Of a DNA stretch of 64,000 bases, positions 22,390 through 32,832 are shown one piece after another. Where the stretch lies: NCBI GenBank assembly GCA_021234155.1, contig JAJEKV010000893.1, positions 1 through 64,000 on the forward strand. Reading direction: 5' to 3'. Origin of the DNA: Isoetes taiwanensis. Taxonomy: Eukaryota; Streptophyta; Lycopodiopsida; Isoetales; Isoetaceae. A program made the translations under genes and the position numbers. Below the pieces are notes generated by a model that saw only the letters and a list, made by a program, of their open reading frames with translations, did not search any database and was not told where the DNA came from. Position 1 is the first letter of the stretch. The number at the start of each line of letters is the position of its first letter.

Positions 22390-22907
22390 TATTTCAAAGG
22401 TGGCCTAAATTCATGACACTTGAAACCCTTTGCTTAATTGGCTTACATTTTTAAAAATTGTTTTTATGGCTTGAAGGTTTGTTTGCTAATTTCTCTAAAC
22501 AAGACAACAACACTTGAATGGTGCAATAGAGTAGCATCCAGCTTGGTGAACCTATGATTTTCCAACATATAGGAAACTCAAACCTATAGGTTTTAACTTT
22601 GCAACAAGTCCTCTATAAACAAAAACACGTTATAGCCTAGCAACATTGGACTTGGTTTGCTATATCATTATTAATTTTCAAATTTAAGCTCGACAAAAAG
22701 CCCAGCAACGCTGGGCACTTTTTCTAGTACTTGTTGTATAATGACGTGATGTAGTTATACAAGAAACAGAAAACAGGGTGAAAGTTACAAGTTTGAAATA
22801 GATAGCAGCTTAGAAGTTCACCCATTGTTGTTTTATTTGGCATACAGAGAGGACAAGGAACAAGAGTCCTTAAGTTTCTTACAGATTCATTTTTACATAA
22901 GAGAATT

Positions 22908-23540
22908 TCATTCCTTGTGATGCATGTTTGACGTTAAGTGTTGGACAAACATTTGGAGGTTGCATTGCTGATCTCTCATTGCATCCTTGCTGAGCCTTTG
23001 AAGCTTTAATGCATTTAACCTCATTTCATGCCCTTCATTTTGGTTCATCAATTTCCTAATGGATTCTTCTACCTTTCCTTTTTCAACCACTTCTTGCAAC
23101 TTATGCACTATTCTCAAACCAACCTTCCAGTCATCTGCCAACACTTTGGCATTAAATTCTGCTTTCTGCGCGCCGGGGCCGGTGAGCAAAGGAATTCCAC
23201 TACATATACTTTCAAAGTGGAATTCCATCCACAATGGCTCAAAAACCCCCCCACGGAAGGGTGAGCCAATACCCTGCTTGAGGCGCCCAACACACAACCT
23301 TGCCCAATTCTTTTCAAACGTTCACACAATCGTTAAAGCGTCTCCTCATAACCCTCTTCAATCAGATCCGAACGAATAACCCAAAGAAACCTCGTTTATT
23401 GCCTTCCAAACCCAGAGCAATTTCCTCTAGATTCGTGGAAGAAATTGTAACCGGACTTCCAAATGAAATATAGAGAAACGGACTTTTACGGTGAGAATCC
23501 AACCATGGAATACAATCTTGGTCCTCGGTTCTAAGGCTTA
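22908..23540 (-). pseudogene. UDP-glycosyltransferase, C-terminal part of exon 2 (downstream of the Copia insertion)
   Basis: Reading minus from 23540, the first codons are LRTEDQDCIPWLDSHRKS then PFLYISFGS, the usual start of the UGT C-terminal domain. The plant PSPG signature follows with [18 protein letters not shown], then [10 protein letters not shown] and [15 protein letters not shown]. The frame ends at TGA (22908-22910). PSPG is the UDP-sugar binding site of family-1 plant glycosyltransferases. The His-Cys-Gly-Trp-Asn-Ser core is intact. Frame changes occur after GWNSTL and after PLLT, both where CTGG would be expected but TTG or CGG is read, so they may be sequencing errors. The 5' half lies at 28220-29101. 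Confidence 0.85.
23536..23540. repeat. Target site duplication GCTTA, left copy
   Basis: GCTTA directly precedes the 5' LTR of Copia 1 and recurs at 28220-28224 directly after the 3' LTR. Confidence 0.9.
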
Positions 23541-23777
23541 TGTTGGATGTTCATCAAAGCCGGGGAGAATCTCGACACCTAGCCGTTGTATCAGCTCCAC
23601 GAACTCCACTATTCCGTGCCTTTATGGCTTCGAACAATTGTACTTTAATGAGATTCCCTCGAGCATATATAGCAGGGGGCTCATTCGTGAATCAAGCATC
23701 CGGTTCTATTGCTTGCATCTCATGCGTTCTTGTATTGCTCTGTCGGCTCTATTGCTTGGCGATTGTAATTTTCATTA
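23541..23777 (+). repeat. 5' LTR of Copia 1
   Basis: Starts TGTTGGATGTTCATCAAAGC and ends TTTTCATTA. Pairs with 27981-28219. A GCATATATAG phrase near 23664 is a plausible TATA box. The LTR ends in TTA rather than the usual CA. Confidence 0.9.
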
Positions 23778-23788
23778 GGTTATGGGCC
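23778..23788 (+). promoter_or_regulatory. Primer-binding site resembling the anticodon half of initiator tRNA-Met
   Basis: GGTTATGGGCC lies immediately after the LTR. It is complementary to the CCCATAACC anticodon-loop region of plant initiator tRNA-Met, not to the tRNA 3' end (which would give TGGTATCAGAGC). Drosophila copia and yeast Ty5 use a half-tRNA primer in this way. Confidence 0.65.
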
Positions 23789-23883
23789 GCTTGTAATTCA
23801 ATCGCATAAGTCGCCATTGCATTCTCCATCGCTTTAAGTATTTGATCCTCTGATTTTTCTTTGCATTTGTTCAATCTTGCTCT

Positions 23884-24760
23884 ATGGATTCCACTAACGT
23901 CACTCTCTCCTCACGGGGATTGGCTTTGCTTCCTCGATTTTTACGGAAAGAACTTCCAAATGTGGAAGTGGCGGATCGAGATGATTCTTGAGGATAAAGC
24001 AGCTTTGGGAAGTTGTTAATCCATCCATTGCTTCACCTCGGGTTGTCAACCCAAACTGTCAATCTGTCTCGAACTAACGAATCACTTTGAAACCGACCCC
24101 AGCCGGCTCCTACCATCGAGATTGACCTTGATGCTATGATTTCTTTGCTGAATTTTTGAAAAGGATCGCAAAGGCTAGATTGATAATCTCTACTAGTCTT
24201 GGCGATACCCCGCAAGGATGATTAAAGGTGCTACCCTTTGCCCAAGAAATGTGGCAGCTTCTTCTTCATCTTTATGGAGTCCACCTTTGCCGATGTCGCC
24301 TTGTTCTTCGCGAAGAAACTGTATGAATTACGCCTTCAAGAGGGAGGCGACCTCATGAAGTCATATCTGCATGATGAAAGATCTTCTTGATGACTTATGT
24401 GCCAGCTGGTGTAACAATTCTGAGAAGGCGAAAGGTGCATGCCGCTCAACGACCTACCAAAATCATTTGAGGGTCTTATCATCAACTTGGAGGGTCGTCT
24501 TTCTGAATATTCCTTTGATACTGACTCTTGAGCGAGTTAAGAATGAATCTCTGCGACAGCGGCGGCACAAACCGGTCTCGATGCCCGACACTCTCATGTT
24601 TGCCAATTTGAAGATCATTATCTCCGAAAGATTCTAAGGATTCTCGAGATCCTAAAGAGGTCGCCAAGAAAAAAATCAGATCATAACAAATTCACTTGCT
24701 ATATTTGCGCGGAAGAATGGGCATCTTGCCGGGATTGTCGTGCTCCGCCCCAATCCCGGC
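23884..24760 (+). pseudogene. Copia 1 gag region
   Basis: An ATG at 23884 starts MDSTNVTLSSR, a typical Copia gag N-terminus. The body includes FYGKNFQMWKWRIEMILEDK, corresponding to the N----W---M---L gag motif, and further on KSFEGLIINLEGR. Near 24700-24745 a broken CCHC zinc knuckle follows the pattern C-IC-K-GH-A-DC, readable only with a frame change (observed YICAEEWASCRDC). Several stops and frame changes make this copy non-coding as read, though many lie at CAG/CTG sites. Gag forms the virus-like particle. Confidence 0.75.
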
Positions 24761-24859
24761 ACCTACGCATACGCTCCTTACGCTCGCCCAATTGAGCGGA
24801 ACAATTTTGTCCAAGATTTCTTGTGCACTTGTGCTAAGCGACTCTTCTCGTCATACGGA

Positions 24860-27800
24860 TCTTACTTGGTATCTAGATTGGGGGCAACAAGTCACATGAC
24901 ACCCAATCAATCCTCCTTTGTGTCTTATACTCCGTTCAAGATTCACGGTCGGTTCTTATGGGGATCACCATCTTCAACATCTTTGTGGGTTGAGAATACG
25001 GTTCTTCATTGCCTCTTCAATCTGGCTCTGTTAAACTTGTGAAGGACGTCCTCCATGTCCCTGGTCTCCATAAGAATTTACTCTCTGTAAGTAAAATTGC
25101 TGATGCTGGTCTCCACATTGCTTTCAGCTCCAATCTTTGTCGAATTACTGATGCTGAGAATCATATTCTTCTGATTGGTGTACGCGCTGGCAATCTTTAT
25201 CAAATTGAGGATGGGTTTCCCTTGATTGAACAAGCAAACTTGGCCGTTACTCCTCCTACCAAAAATTCCCTTTGGCACTTTCGCCTTGGCCACCTAGCAC
25301 CCACCCGACTTCAGCATCTTGTTTCCACACACAAATTGCCTGCTATATCCCCTACTCATGCACGCCTGCAATTCTTGTCTCCAAGGAAAAGCCACCCGAG
25401 CATCTTTTCCACTCTCGATTCTCGGGCCACAAGGCCCTTGAACTGCTCCATCTTGATTCGATTGGACCCATCCGGCCTCCTACTCTAAGTGGTGCTCAGT
25501 ATATTCTTGTCATCGTGGATGATTTCTCCAGGAAAATTTTTGTTCATTTGCTCCATTACAAACATGAAGTCTATGGTGTTTTTCTGAATTTTCAGCCAGA
25601 AATAGAGCGGGTTACAGGCCAAAATATCATCACTATTAGCGGTGATGGGGAGGAGAGTTACGCTCCAACAAATTTGATACTTTTGCGGGGTCCAAAGGCA
25701 TTGACATCAAATTACAACGCCCTATACACCGAGCAAAATGGAAGAGCCGAGAGAGCAAATCGCACTCTAGTTGAAATGGCGCGCACACGCCGATAGCTAT
25801 GGATGTACCTGCAGAATTTTGGGGTGAAGCTATTCTTACATCTGCTTACACCATGAATCGGACACCTCATCGCAGCCTTCAAAATCGTCTTCCTGAAGAA
25901 GTATGGAGAGGTCAGCCTGTTTCTATCAAACACATGCGAGTCTTTGGTTGCAAAGCGTTTGTTCATGTTCAAAGCTGCCTTGAGATCCAAGATGGCACCC
26001 AAAACCATTACATGCATGTTTATCGGCTATAGCTCCAATAGGAAGGCCTATCGACTCTTTGATCTCCATAATCGCACACTAGTTATCAGCTGCCATGTCT
26101 CCTTCAATGAATTTGAAACATGTTCTTTACCTCCCCGCCGCCAAAGCTTACCACCTTTGTTCTTGGCCAGAAGATACCGTTGCTCCTCTTGTCACTCCTC
26201 CTTACGTCTTACGCCCCGATACTCATTTATCTCCTCCTCCCTCTCCATCGGATCATCTTTGCTTCTTCATCCATCTCCCGCCTCCCACCAATGCATCTCC
26301 CACTCTGTTTTGCACCCATTCTTGTTAGACACGCCGAGAAATAAGCCCTCCTATTTGGAGCCATGATTACACTTTTCCCTCTTGCTTCTATCATTGAGCC
26401 TCGGTCCTATCAAGATGCTCTTGCATCTCTGAAAAACCCCATTGGCTTGAGGCTATGCAAAGGAATCGACTCCATTCTTCAAGCGAGAAACATGGACACT
26501 TGTGCCCGCCCACCAAATCATTACGTTATTGATTCTCATTTGGGTTTTCAAACCTGAAATATAACAAGATGCAGGTGAGATTAGCGGGTACAAAGGCCAG
26601 ATTCGTTGCAAGAGGATTCACACAAATTCAGGAGTTGATTTCGATGAGACCTTTGCTCAGAAGCAAAGATGGTTTCCATTGCCGCGGTGCTTGCTTATGC
26701 CACACTCAATCATTTCTTTGTGCATCAAATGGATGTTTCTAATGCCTTTACGCATGGTGATCTTCATGAGGGACGTTTTTACGGAGCAGCCCGAAGGATT
26801 AGCCAAAGGATCAGCCCAAAATACAAGTATGTAAGCTTCACAAAGCCTTGTATGGCTTACATAAGCGCCCTCGTGCATGGTATGAAAAACTTCACCAGAC
26901 CTTGACTTCGCTTGGTTTCAGTCCAGCCTTGCTGATCCCAAACGTGTACTTCCGTCATAGTCCATCTCCTCTCATCATATTATGTTATGTAGATGATATT
27001 CTTCTCATTGCTGCCAATGAGCAAGACTTGATCACCCTCAAAACCAGTCTTCAAACTCAGTTTCGCATGAAGGACTTAGGCACAGTCCACTACTTTTTAG
27101 GCCTCGAAATTACATATGACCAAGATCTTGGATCCATGCATCAAGCAAACAAACCAAATATCTTACCGAGCTTCTTACCCGCCATTCCATGTTATCCTGC
27201 AATCCTGTTGCTACTCCCCTTGAATTTGGCATTACCTTATTACCATCTGATCCTGATTGCTCACCCAATCTTCTCTCGTTTCATTCCCATTACAAAAATA
27301 TTATTGGCACTCTTCTTTTTGCAGTAACCTCTACTCGCCCTGATCTAGCCTTTTGCTGTTTGTAAATTGAGTCAATTCTGCTTGAATCCCAAACAAACCC
27401 ACTGCACGTCCCTCAAAAGATGTCTTCGATACCTTGCTGCCACCTTGAACCACGGCATTCACTACCATGCACAAGGAAATTCTGAAATTTTTGGCTATGC
27501 GGATGCAGACTGGGCTGGTAATCATCATGATAGGAAGTCCACCTCTGGTTACTCTTTTCTTCTTGCAGGGGGGGCTGTCAGTTGGAGCAGCTCCAAACAA
27601 AAGTGCGTGGCCCAATCTACCACTGAAGCTGAATATGTGGCACTAGCACATGCTGGAAATGAAGCTCTTTGGCTCAACAGATTGGCCACTGAACTTCATA
27701 TCACTGCTCAAACAGGGATCACTCTTTTTACAGACAACCAAGGAGCAATTGCTATGTCTCACAATCCTGTCATGCATCAGCGCATGAAACATATTGATAT

Positions 27801-27980
27801 AAAATACCATGTGGTGCGGGATCTAGTCGAGCAAGACAGACTTTTGCTCTCTTACTGTCCTACAGAGGACATGGCTGCAGATACTCTGACCAAAGCTCTG
27901 GCACGTCCCAAATTTTTACAGATGCTCTCTCTTCTTGGTTTCAAACCTCTCCCTGAGATTCTTATGTCTTTGAGGGGGGG
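24860..27980 (+). pseudogene. Copia 1 pol region (protease, integrase, reverse transcriptase, RNase H)
   Basis: Protease: WYLD then a broken DSGA motif and SHMTPNQSSF near 24868-24920. GAG-pre-integrase: LWHFRLGHLAPTRLQHL near 25270. Integrase core: LHLDSIGPIRPP, VIVDDFSRKIFVHLL and EQNGRAERANRTLVEMA (25440-25790). Reverse transcriptase: FVARGFTQ, KALYGLHKRPRAWYEKL and the catalytic YVDD at 26986-26997. RNase H: YADADWAGN, STTEAEYVAL and FTDNQGAIAM (27490-27760), the best-preserved part with an open frame to 28023. Internal stops and frame changes interrupt protease, integrase and RT. The polypurine tract GAGGGGGGG (27972-27980) abuts the 3' LTR. Confidence 0.9.
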
Positions 27981-28219
27981 TGTTGGATGTTCATCAAAGC
28001 CAGGAGAATCTCCTGACACCTAGCCGTTGTATCAGCTCCACGAACTCCACTATTCCAGGCCTTTATGGCTTCTGAACAATTGTACTTTAATGAGATTCCC
28101 TCCTGAGCATATATAACAGGGGGCTCATTCGTGAATCAAGCATCAGTTCTATTGCTTGCATCTGTGCGTTCTTGTATTGCTCTGTCAGCTCTATTGCTTG
28201 CTGATTGTAATCTTCATTA
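27981..28219 (+). repeat. 3' LTR of Copia 1
   Basis: Starts TGTTGGATGTTCATCAAAGC directly after the polypurine tract and ends ATCTTCATTA, followed by the GCTTA target duplication at 28220. It keeps CCTG, CAGG and CTG at sites where the 5' LTR reads CG or CGG. Confidence 0.9.
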
Positions 28220-29101
28220 GCTTATTCCTGTCTGTGCAGTTTCAAGCAAATGTACAGGGCCAACGGGGAGAAACTTATGGCCTAATTCCATTCTCATATA
28301 ATCGAATGCTTCTGGTTCTAGCTGATAGAAAGAATTAACCAAAACCCATGAAGCGTCTCTGAACAGTTCACGTCCTGACATGGTAAGTTGAAACCATAGT
28401 TCGTTTGGGAATCTGATAGACCAGGGAAGATCTGCCTGCTCAAACGGAGGCACGCCGCCAACGTAGTCAATAAGGCCATCAGCATATTGGGTTTTTCCTT
28501 CAGCTAGAACACATAAGTTAGAATAGAATACTTAGTAAGTATTTTCAGCCTCTTTGGGAGACAAGAATAAGTAGAATCCAAGCATATAAACAGAAGAAAA
28601 AAGCAGAGACGTGAGTTAAGTTATACCTGGATTAAGAAGATGCCCATTGGAGTGGAGCAGAGGAGCATGGTATTCAAGGGAAGCCCAAGAAGCAGATCCA
28701 GAGAAAAAAAGGGCCCAATCGGCACCTAATTTGAGGGCAACGGGGCGGGTAAAGGGCATGAAAAAATCTGAGAGGATGAGGCGAATTGGGGGTTGAATGG
28801 GTTGAAGGAGGAGGAAGAGGGGGTCGGAAAGGGCTTGGAGGGAGCGGAAGAAAGGGATAACATCGATATGGGCGGAGGCATCCATGCCGAAAGGAACATG
28901 CCATTCAAAAGGGATGGACAGAAAGCGGATGTCGAGGCCGGGCACGGGCTTCCACCGCTGCAGCACGGTTGCATGGATGCTGTCCACGTTCACAACCGTT
29001 ACCACTGCGCCCTCCGACGCCAGCCCCTTGCCCAGCTTCATGAAGGCGTTAAAATGGCCTTGCGCAGGCAGCGGAATTAGCACTACATGTGCCTTCTCCA
29101 T
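28220..29101 (-). pseudogene. UDP-glycosyltransferase, exon 1 and 5' part of exon 2 (gene split by Copia 1)
   Basis: The first ATG (29101) begins MEKAHVVLIPLPAQGHFNAF, the usual UGT N-terminus with the catalytic His in PAQGH. Exon 1 (29101-28627) continues with VVTVVNVDSIHATVLQRW, DIRFLSIPFEWHVPFGMD, LILSDFFMPFTRPVALKLGA and ends at donor CCAG/GTATAA. The 123-bp intron (28626-28504) ends CTAG. Exon 2 (from 28503) reads AEGKTQYADGLIDYVGGVPP, ELFRDASWVLVNSFYQLEPE and LGHKFLPVGPVHLLETAQTG up to the insertion. With the second half (22908-23540) the protein would be about 470 residues, normal for the family. A TTAAATATC TATA-like site lies about 140 bp upstream. Family-1 UGTs glucosylate hormones and secondary metabolites in the cytosol; the substrate cannot be told. 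As arranged, the gene cannot make full-length enzyme. Confidence 0.9.
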
Positions 29102-29301
29102 CCCTCCCTTGCCCGCACATTCTGTTGCCAAACACCTTTAAATCGCCCTTTCACTGCCGCTTTTGCATCACCAAAGTAAAACAAACACTCAAACTTTTTC
29201 ACATTTTACTCTGCTTCAAACGCCGCAGTGCATGATATTTAAGACCTCCCCTTAGGTCTTCCTCTCGTCCTTGCTCAAATTTATTCTAGGCCCCACCCTT
29301 G

Positions 29302-31800
29302 CTCATAATATTTGAAAATTCTATTCATGCACCTACTTGATTCCTTCCAACTTCATCCAGCCAAATGAATCGCAAGAAAATTGCTTACACGTCCTCATCT
29401 TACTGGCTAACATCTCCAAGTAAAATGTCTGTATCATGGTTTAGATTTCAAATCTGATGATGGCTTGATGATAGCAGCAGCAAGCGCTATAGTAAATATT
29501 GACCAATGTCGTGTTTAAGTATATTCAAGGTTGGTAATTAAACGCAACAAATATCGAGCTGCCATGGTATTATTGAGCTCAAAAAAATGCATGATGTGTT
29601 TTAGGGACATACCTTTTCCATGGCCTTTCTTGACAAATTTCACTCTATACTGCTCACTCTATATTGGTCTTGATGGACATTAAAAAATCTGATCGGAATA
29701 TGTCATGGATTATATCACGGATATGCCACGTCTGTTTATATAACATAGCCCCATGCGATCTAATCCACATATGTCTTGGATTATATCGCGGATATGCCAC
29801 GTCTGTTTGTATAGCATAGCCCCATGCAATAATTTGCAGGTAAATCACTAAAGGATTCTATGCGCCTTGTTTAGTCCAATTTTTTCCCATTTCGACCTTA
29901 TATGCACACACACATACATCTCCAATGGATAAGGTTATTTGTTCATCTTGTTTCAATGGTTAAAAATAGTCGACAATGATAAATGGATAACCGATTGTTT
30001 CTAAACCACTTATTCCATTTCATTGTTGATCTTGTAATATGGCTAAATGAACTCACCACTGATCTTCATCGGTGACTTGCTAAAAAGCAGGTGCAATCAT
30101 CTAGTACCTACCTTTCATTTCAATGCGTTCTAAAATGCTTATCTTCTACATTTTTTTCCATACACTTGGCATATACCGATGTTGTGTGCCACCATTAGTC
30201 ATAGTCCTCTACGCTTGAACGCTCCTATAAATAGTATCTTCTTTTGCTTAAAAGTATCCCAAAATTATGATCGGTGATAGTTTTGTAATGTACCTTAACA
30301 ACCTGACCCTAAAGTTTTATAGCTGAGATCAAATCTTAGCTGTTAGTTCCAGTGGTTTTACCCACTAGTAACACATCGAGGGTGCATGAGTACCTTGTTT
30401 GTTATGCCAAATGGTCATAAACACCTATCTTGTTATGGAAGCCATCATAGAACCACCATGAAGCTCTCGGGCCCAGTTTGTCCAAAGTATCCCATTTTTT
30501 ATCAATTGGGATCAATTTCGTAATCTACAATACTTCCTAGTTTCTAATATTTTTCTTCTCCACTAAGATCTCAGATTCTATGTGTGTAGCTATTTCAAGC
30601 TACCTGCAAACCATTTGTACGTTGTAAATAAACCTAGTCGTCCCTTTCAACCAAACGATTGTAACAGGCTCTAGCAGCGGATGAAGCATGGACTAGAAGC
30701 ATGGCATGTAAGTCCCACCATTCCCTGCAACAAGGATGTCCTCAATAAATTATAATGGACGAGGCCATGAGTTCCTTTATTTTGTCATGTCTCCTCAGCA
30801 TAGTTACATATGTGCCCATGACATGGAATCGCAACTCGATCTCCAAATTCGTTTGTCCTGTGGGGTCAAGATGGCAATTATTTATGAAGATTGCATTATT
30901 CCTTTCTTTAATATCATCAAGGTCTACTGAGTTTTTCCTGATTGTCTAGCATCATCATTATTGCAAACGTTTTGCCCTTGAAAACCTTTTGAGGCAGGGT
31001 TTTTTAATCCTAGCAGTAATAGTTGTACTAGCCCATTGGATGGGTCCCATGATCTCTTGATCCTTGTGAAATTTAAAAAATCTATTCCATTCTATTCCAT
31101 TTTTAGATATAATGAGACAACTCAATTTTGATATAATGTTGCGTTTGTTTTGTGTAGTATGAGTCATCAATGTCCTGAAGCTTCTTATAGTCGATCGTGT
31201 GATAATAGTTGGCCTTATTGTTGGCCTATGATTGCCATGGTCTATGATGATCAACCAGAAATCTATATAAGTATTGATTATTATCAAGCACTTCTGCTAG
31301 TTGTGAAACAAAAGCAGCTACACAATCCATCAATGTTTAGGAATTCATCAACTCCAGTTATTCTAACATTTGGCTCATGGGATAAATGCATAGGCAATTC
31401 CATGTTCTGGTTCAAGAGATGTATTCCTCTATTACAGAAGCATACCCGGGAGAAGGAGCAGAGGCCTACATATCTCTGAAGCCTTCAGCACCTCTTGATA
31501 AAAATGATCAGGCGTAAGACACTCTTTGGCACGCAAAGATATATCATCTTCATTAAAAACACATATGAGGAAAGTAAAATAGGTACAACTCCAAGAGTCC
31601 ATGACAGAGGCAATCTATCCCATGACCCAAGACCAGATGCAATCACTCTCGGCCACCTCTAAGATGCCACAACAATTCAAGAACAAGCAAATAAGCATGT
31701 GAGTTCGCCTCCAATCCTCAAATAGCAAGCCTATCCAGAAACATGGTAAACCCTGTCCAACAGGGATAGGTTCTGTACGTACAGAATTACTTTCTGCACG
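29302..31800. other. Gene-poor region
   Basis: AT-rich sequence with scattered short open frames but no conserved domain, exon signature or RNA gene I can support. The only clear structure is the 71-bp duplication at 29700. Confidence 0.5.
29700..29840. repeat. 71-bp tandem duplication
   Basis: Copies starting at 29700 and 29771 share ATGTC-TGGATTATATC, GGATATGCCACGTCTGTTT and CATAGCCCCATGC, with about seven substitutions in 70 bp. Confidence 0.85.
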
Positions 31801-31869
31801 TATAAAGTCCAAAAATACGTCTTTTTAGGTAAAAAATGTATTTTTCATATTTTTCCCTCGCCGGCCGGA

Positions 31870-32255
31870 AAAACAAAATTTCGCGTAAGCGAAACCTCGA
31901 TTTAAACTGCAGCGGCGGCGCCAGAAAGCGAAGTGACGCAAGTTTAAACCGAGGTTTCTCTTCACGCGGAATTTTTTTTTATAATTAATTAATAATATTT
32001 TCGGCGAAGCGAAATACCGATTCAGCGTCCGAAAAGAGTTCAGCGCGAAAAGCAAAAACCAGATTAAAAAAAAAAAAAAAAAAAAAAAAAACGGATTTTT
32101 TTTTTTTTCCGAGTAAGCGAAACCTCTGTTTCGCGTACTGTTTTGCATAAGCAAAACAGCTATTTCGCTTACGCGAAAAAAAAAATTAATAATAAATTTT
32201 TGCATAAGCAAAACCTTCAGTTTCATTTATGCGAAACTTTTTTCGCGTAAATATA
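31870..32255. repeat. Cluster of TTTCGC-NNNN-GCGAAA hairpins
   Basis: At least seven related palindromes occur in about 380 bp. TTTCGCGTAAGCGAAA lies at 31879-31894. Its exact reverse complement TTTCGCTTACGCGAAA lies at 32163-32178. TTTTGCATAAGCAAAA lies at 32141-32156. Variants lie near 31998, 32111, 32196, 32220 and 32241. Many are followed by ACC. A run of A (32067-32092) and a run of T split the cluster. The set looks like one palindromic unit amplified and diverged. Confidence 0.75.
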
Positions 32256-32262
32256 TGAAAAA

Positions 32263-32325
32263 ACAAGGTGCTGCGCACGGAGGGTTGCCCTCCGGTGGCC
32301 TGAGGGTGTGTTTGCTTGGTTTTCA
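32263..32325. repeat. Dispersed repeat R1, copy 2
   Basis: Starts ACAAGGTGCTGCGCACGG, continues AGGGTTGCCCTCCGGTGGCC and TGTGTTTGCTTGG. It directly follows the hairpin cluster. A GGTTCAAGACC phrase about 35 bp further on resembles a pol III B box, so the family could be SINE-like; this is unproven. Confidence 0.7.
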
Positions 32326-32689
32326 TTTTGTTGTTTTATCGTGTAAAGCATCAACAACGGTTCAAGACCTAGATATGGCACCTATAGGAATCATAGCCAT
32401 ATATAAGCATTGGATGAGGGGTGCGGTGCGGTTTCTATGGTTTAAGTTTGAATGGGTGGATGGCCAAGACTAAGAGTGCTAATCTAGAATTTCATTGATA
32501 TGGTGTAAGAATGGTATCAATATGATGTAAGAGATGCTTGAGCCATAACTTATTGTCGGATATGTGTGTTGAATTCCTATAGCTTAAGTTTGAGATGTAA
32601 TCACTTGCACAAAAATTAGTTGTAGGCGGTTCGTGTGATAGTCTAGGGGAGGGGCTAGGTCTGTCACCTCAGAAATACAAATACGCCCT

Positions 32690-32832
32690 AAGGCTTTATA
32701 ATATGAAATCACGAGGACTGGGACCTCCACTAAAATACCTAAGGTTTTATAATATAAAAATACGAGGACTCGAACCTCTACTAAATGATTCAATGTTCTA
32801 ATAACATTGCTTTAATTAATAAACAATGAGCT
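32690..32832 (-). repeat. Possible tRNA-derived SINE head with local duplication
   Basis: On the minus strand GGTTCGAGTCC (32766-32776) is a perfect RNA polymerase III B box. An A-box-like TAGCTCATTG lies about 50 bp upstream. A second, degenerate copy of the B-box segment occurs near 32715 as part of a 51-bp tandem duplication containing CTAAGG-TTTATAATAT. No tail or target duplication was identified. Confidence 0.4.

Larger units (their letters stand above)
17979..22727 (+). mobile_element. Probable non-autonomous Helitron with captured gene pieces (Helitron B)
   Basis: After an A at 17978 the element starts TCTCTCTTTATACTAAAGG, a classical plant Helitron 5' end, and soon has a GACCGTTGATGAAAA phrase of a kind often found near such ends. 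The 3' end has a perfect 7-bp-stem hairpin GCCCAGCAACGCTGGGC (22700-22716), seven bases, CTAG (22724-22727) and a host T. The hairpin core is identical to that of Helitron A, so both belong to one family. The 4.75-kb interior has no Rep/helicase but carries O-methyltransferase exons, aldo-keto reductase pieces in the opposite orientation, and a LINE fragment. It ends 181 bp from the stop codon of the UDP-glycosyltransferase gene. Confidence 0.7.
23541..28219 (+). mobile_element. Complete LTR retrotransposon, Copia superfamily (Copia 1), inserted in the UGT gene
   Basis: The element is 4.68 kb, flanked by GCTTA on both sides, with LTRs at 23541-23777 and 27981-28219. Internal order is gag, protease, integrase, reverse transcriptase, RNase H, which defines Copia (Ty1). 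The insertion splits a coding exon: removing the element and one GCTTA copy restores an uninterrupted minus-strand UGT frame across the junction. That shows the insertion is real and recent relative to the gene. The LTRs differ mainly at CAG/CTG sites. Confidence 0.95.

Noticed and set aside
17979-22727. Helitron B as a set of resident genes
   Set aside because: The O-methyltransferase and aldo-keto reductase are both truncated at both ends, lie in opposite orientation, and are bracketed by Helitron-type termini.
29102-29131. Longer UGT N-terminus starting at 29131
   Set aside because: The codon there is TTG. The first ATG, at 29101, gives the standard MEKAHVVLIPLPAQGH start.
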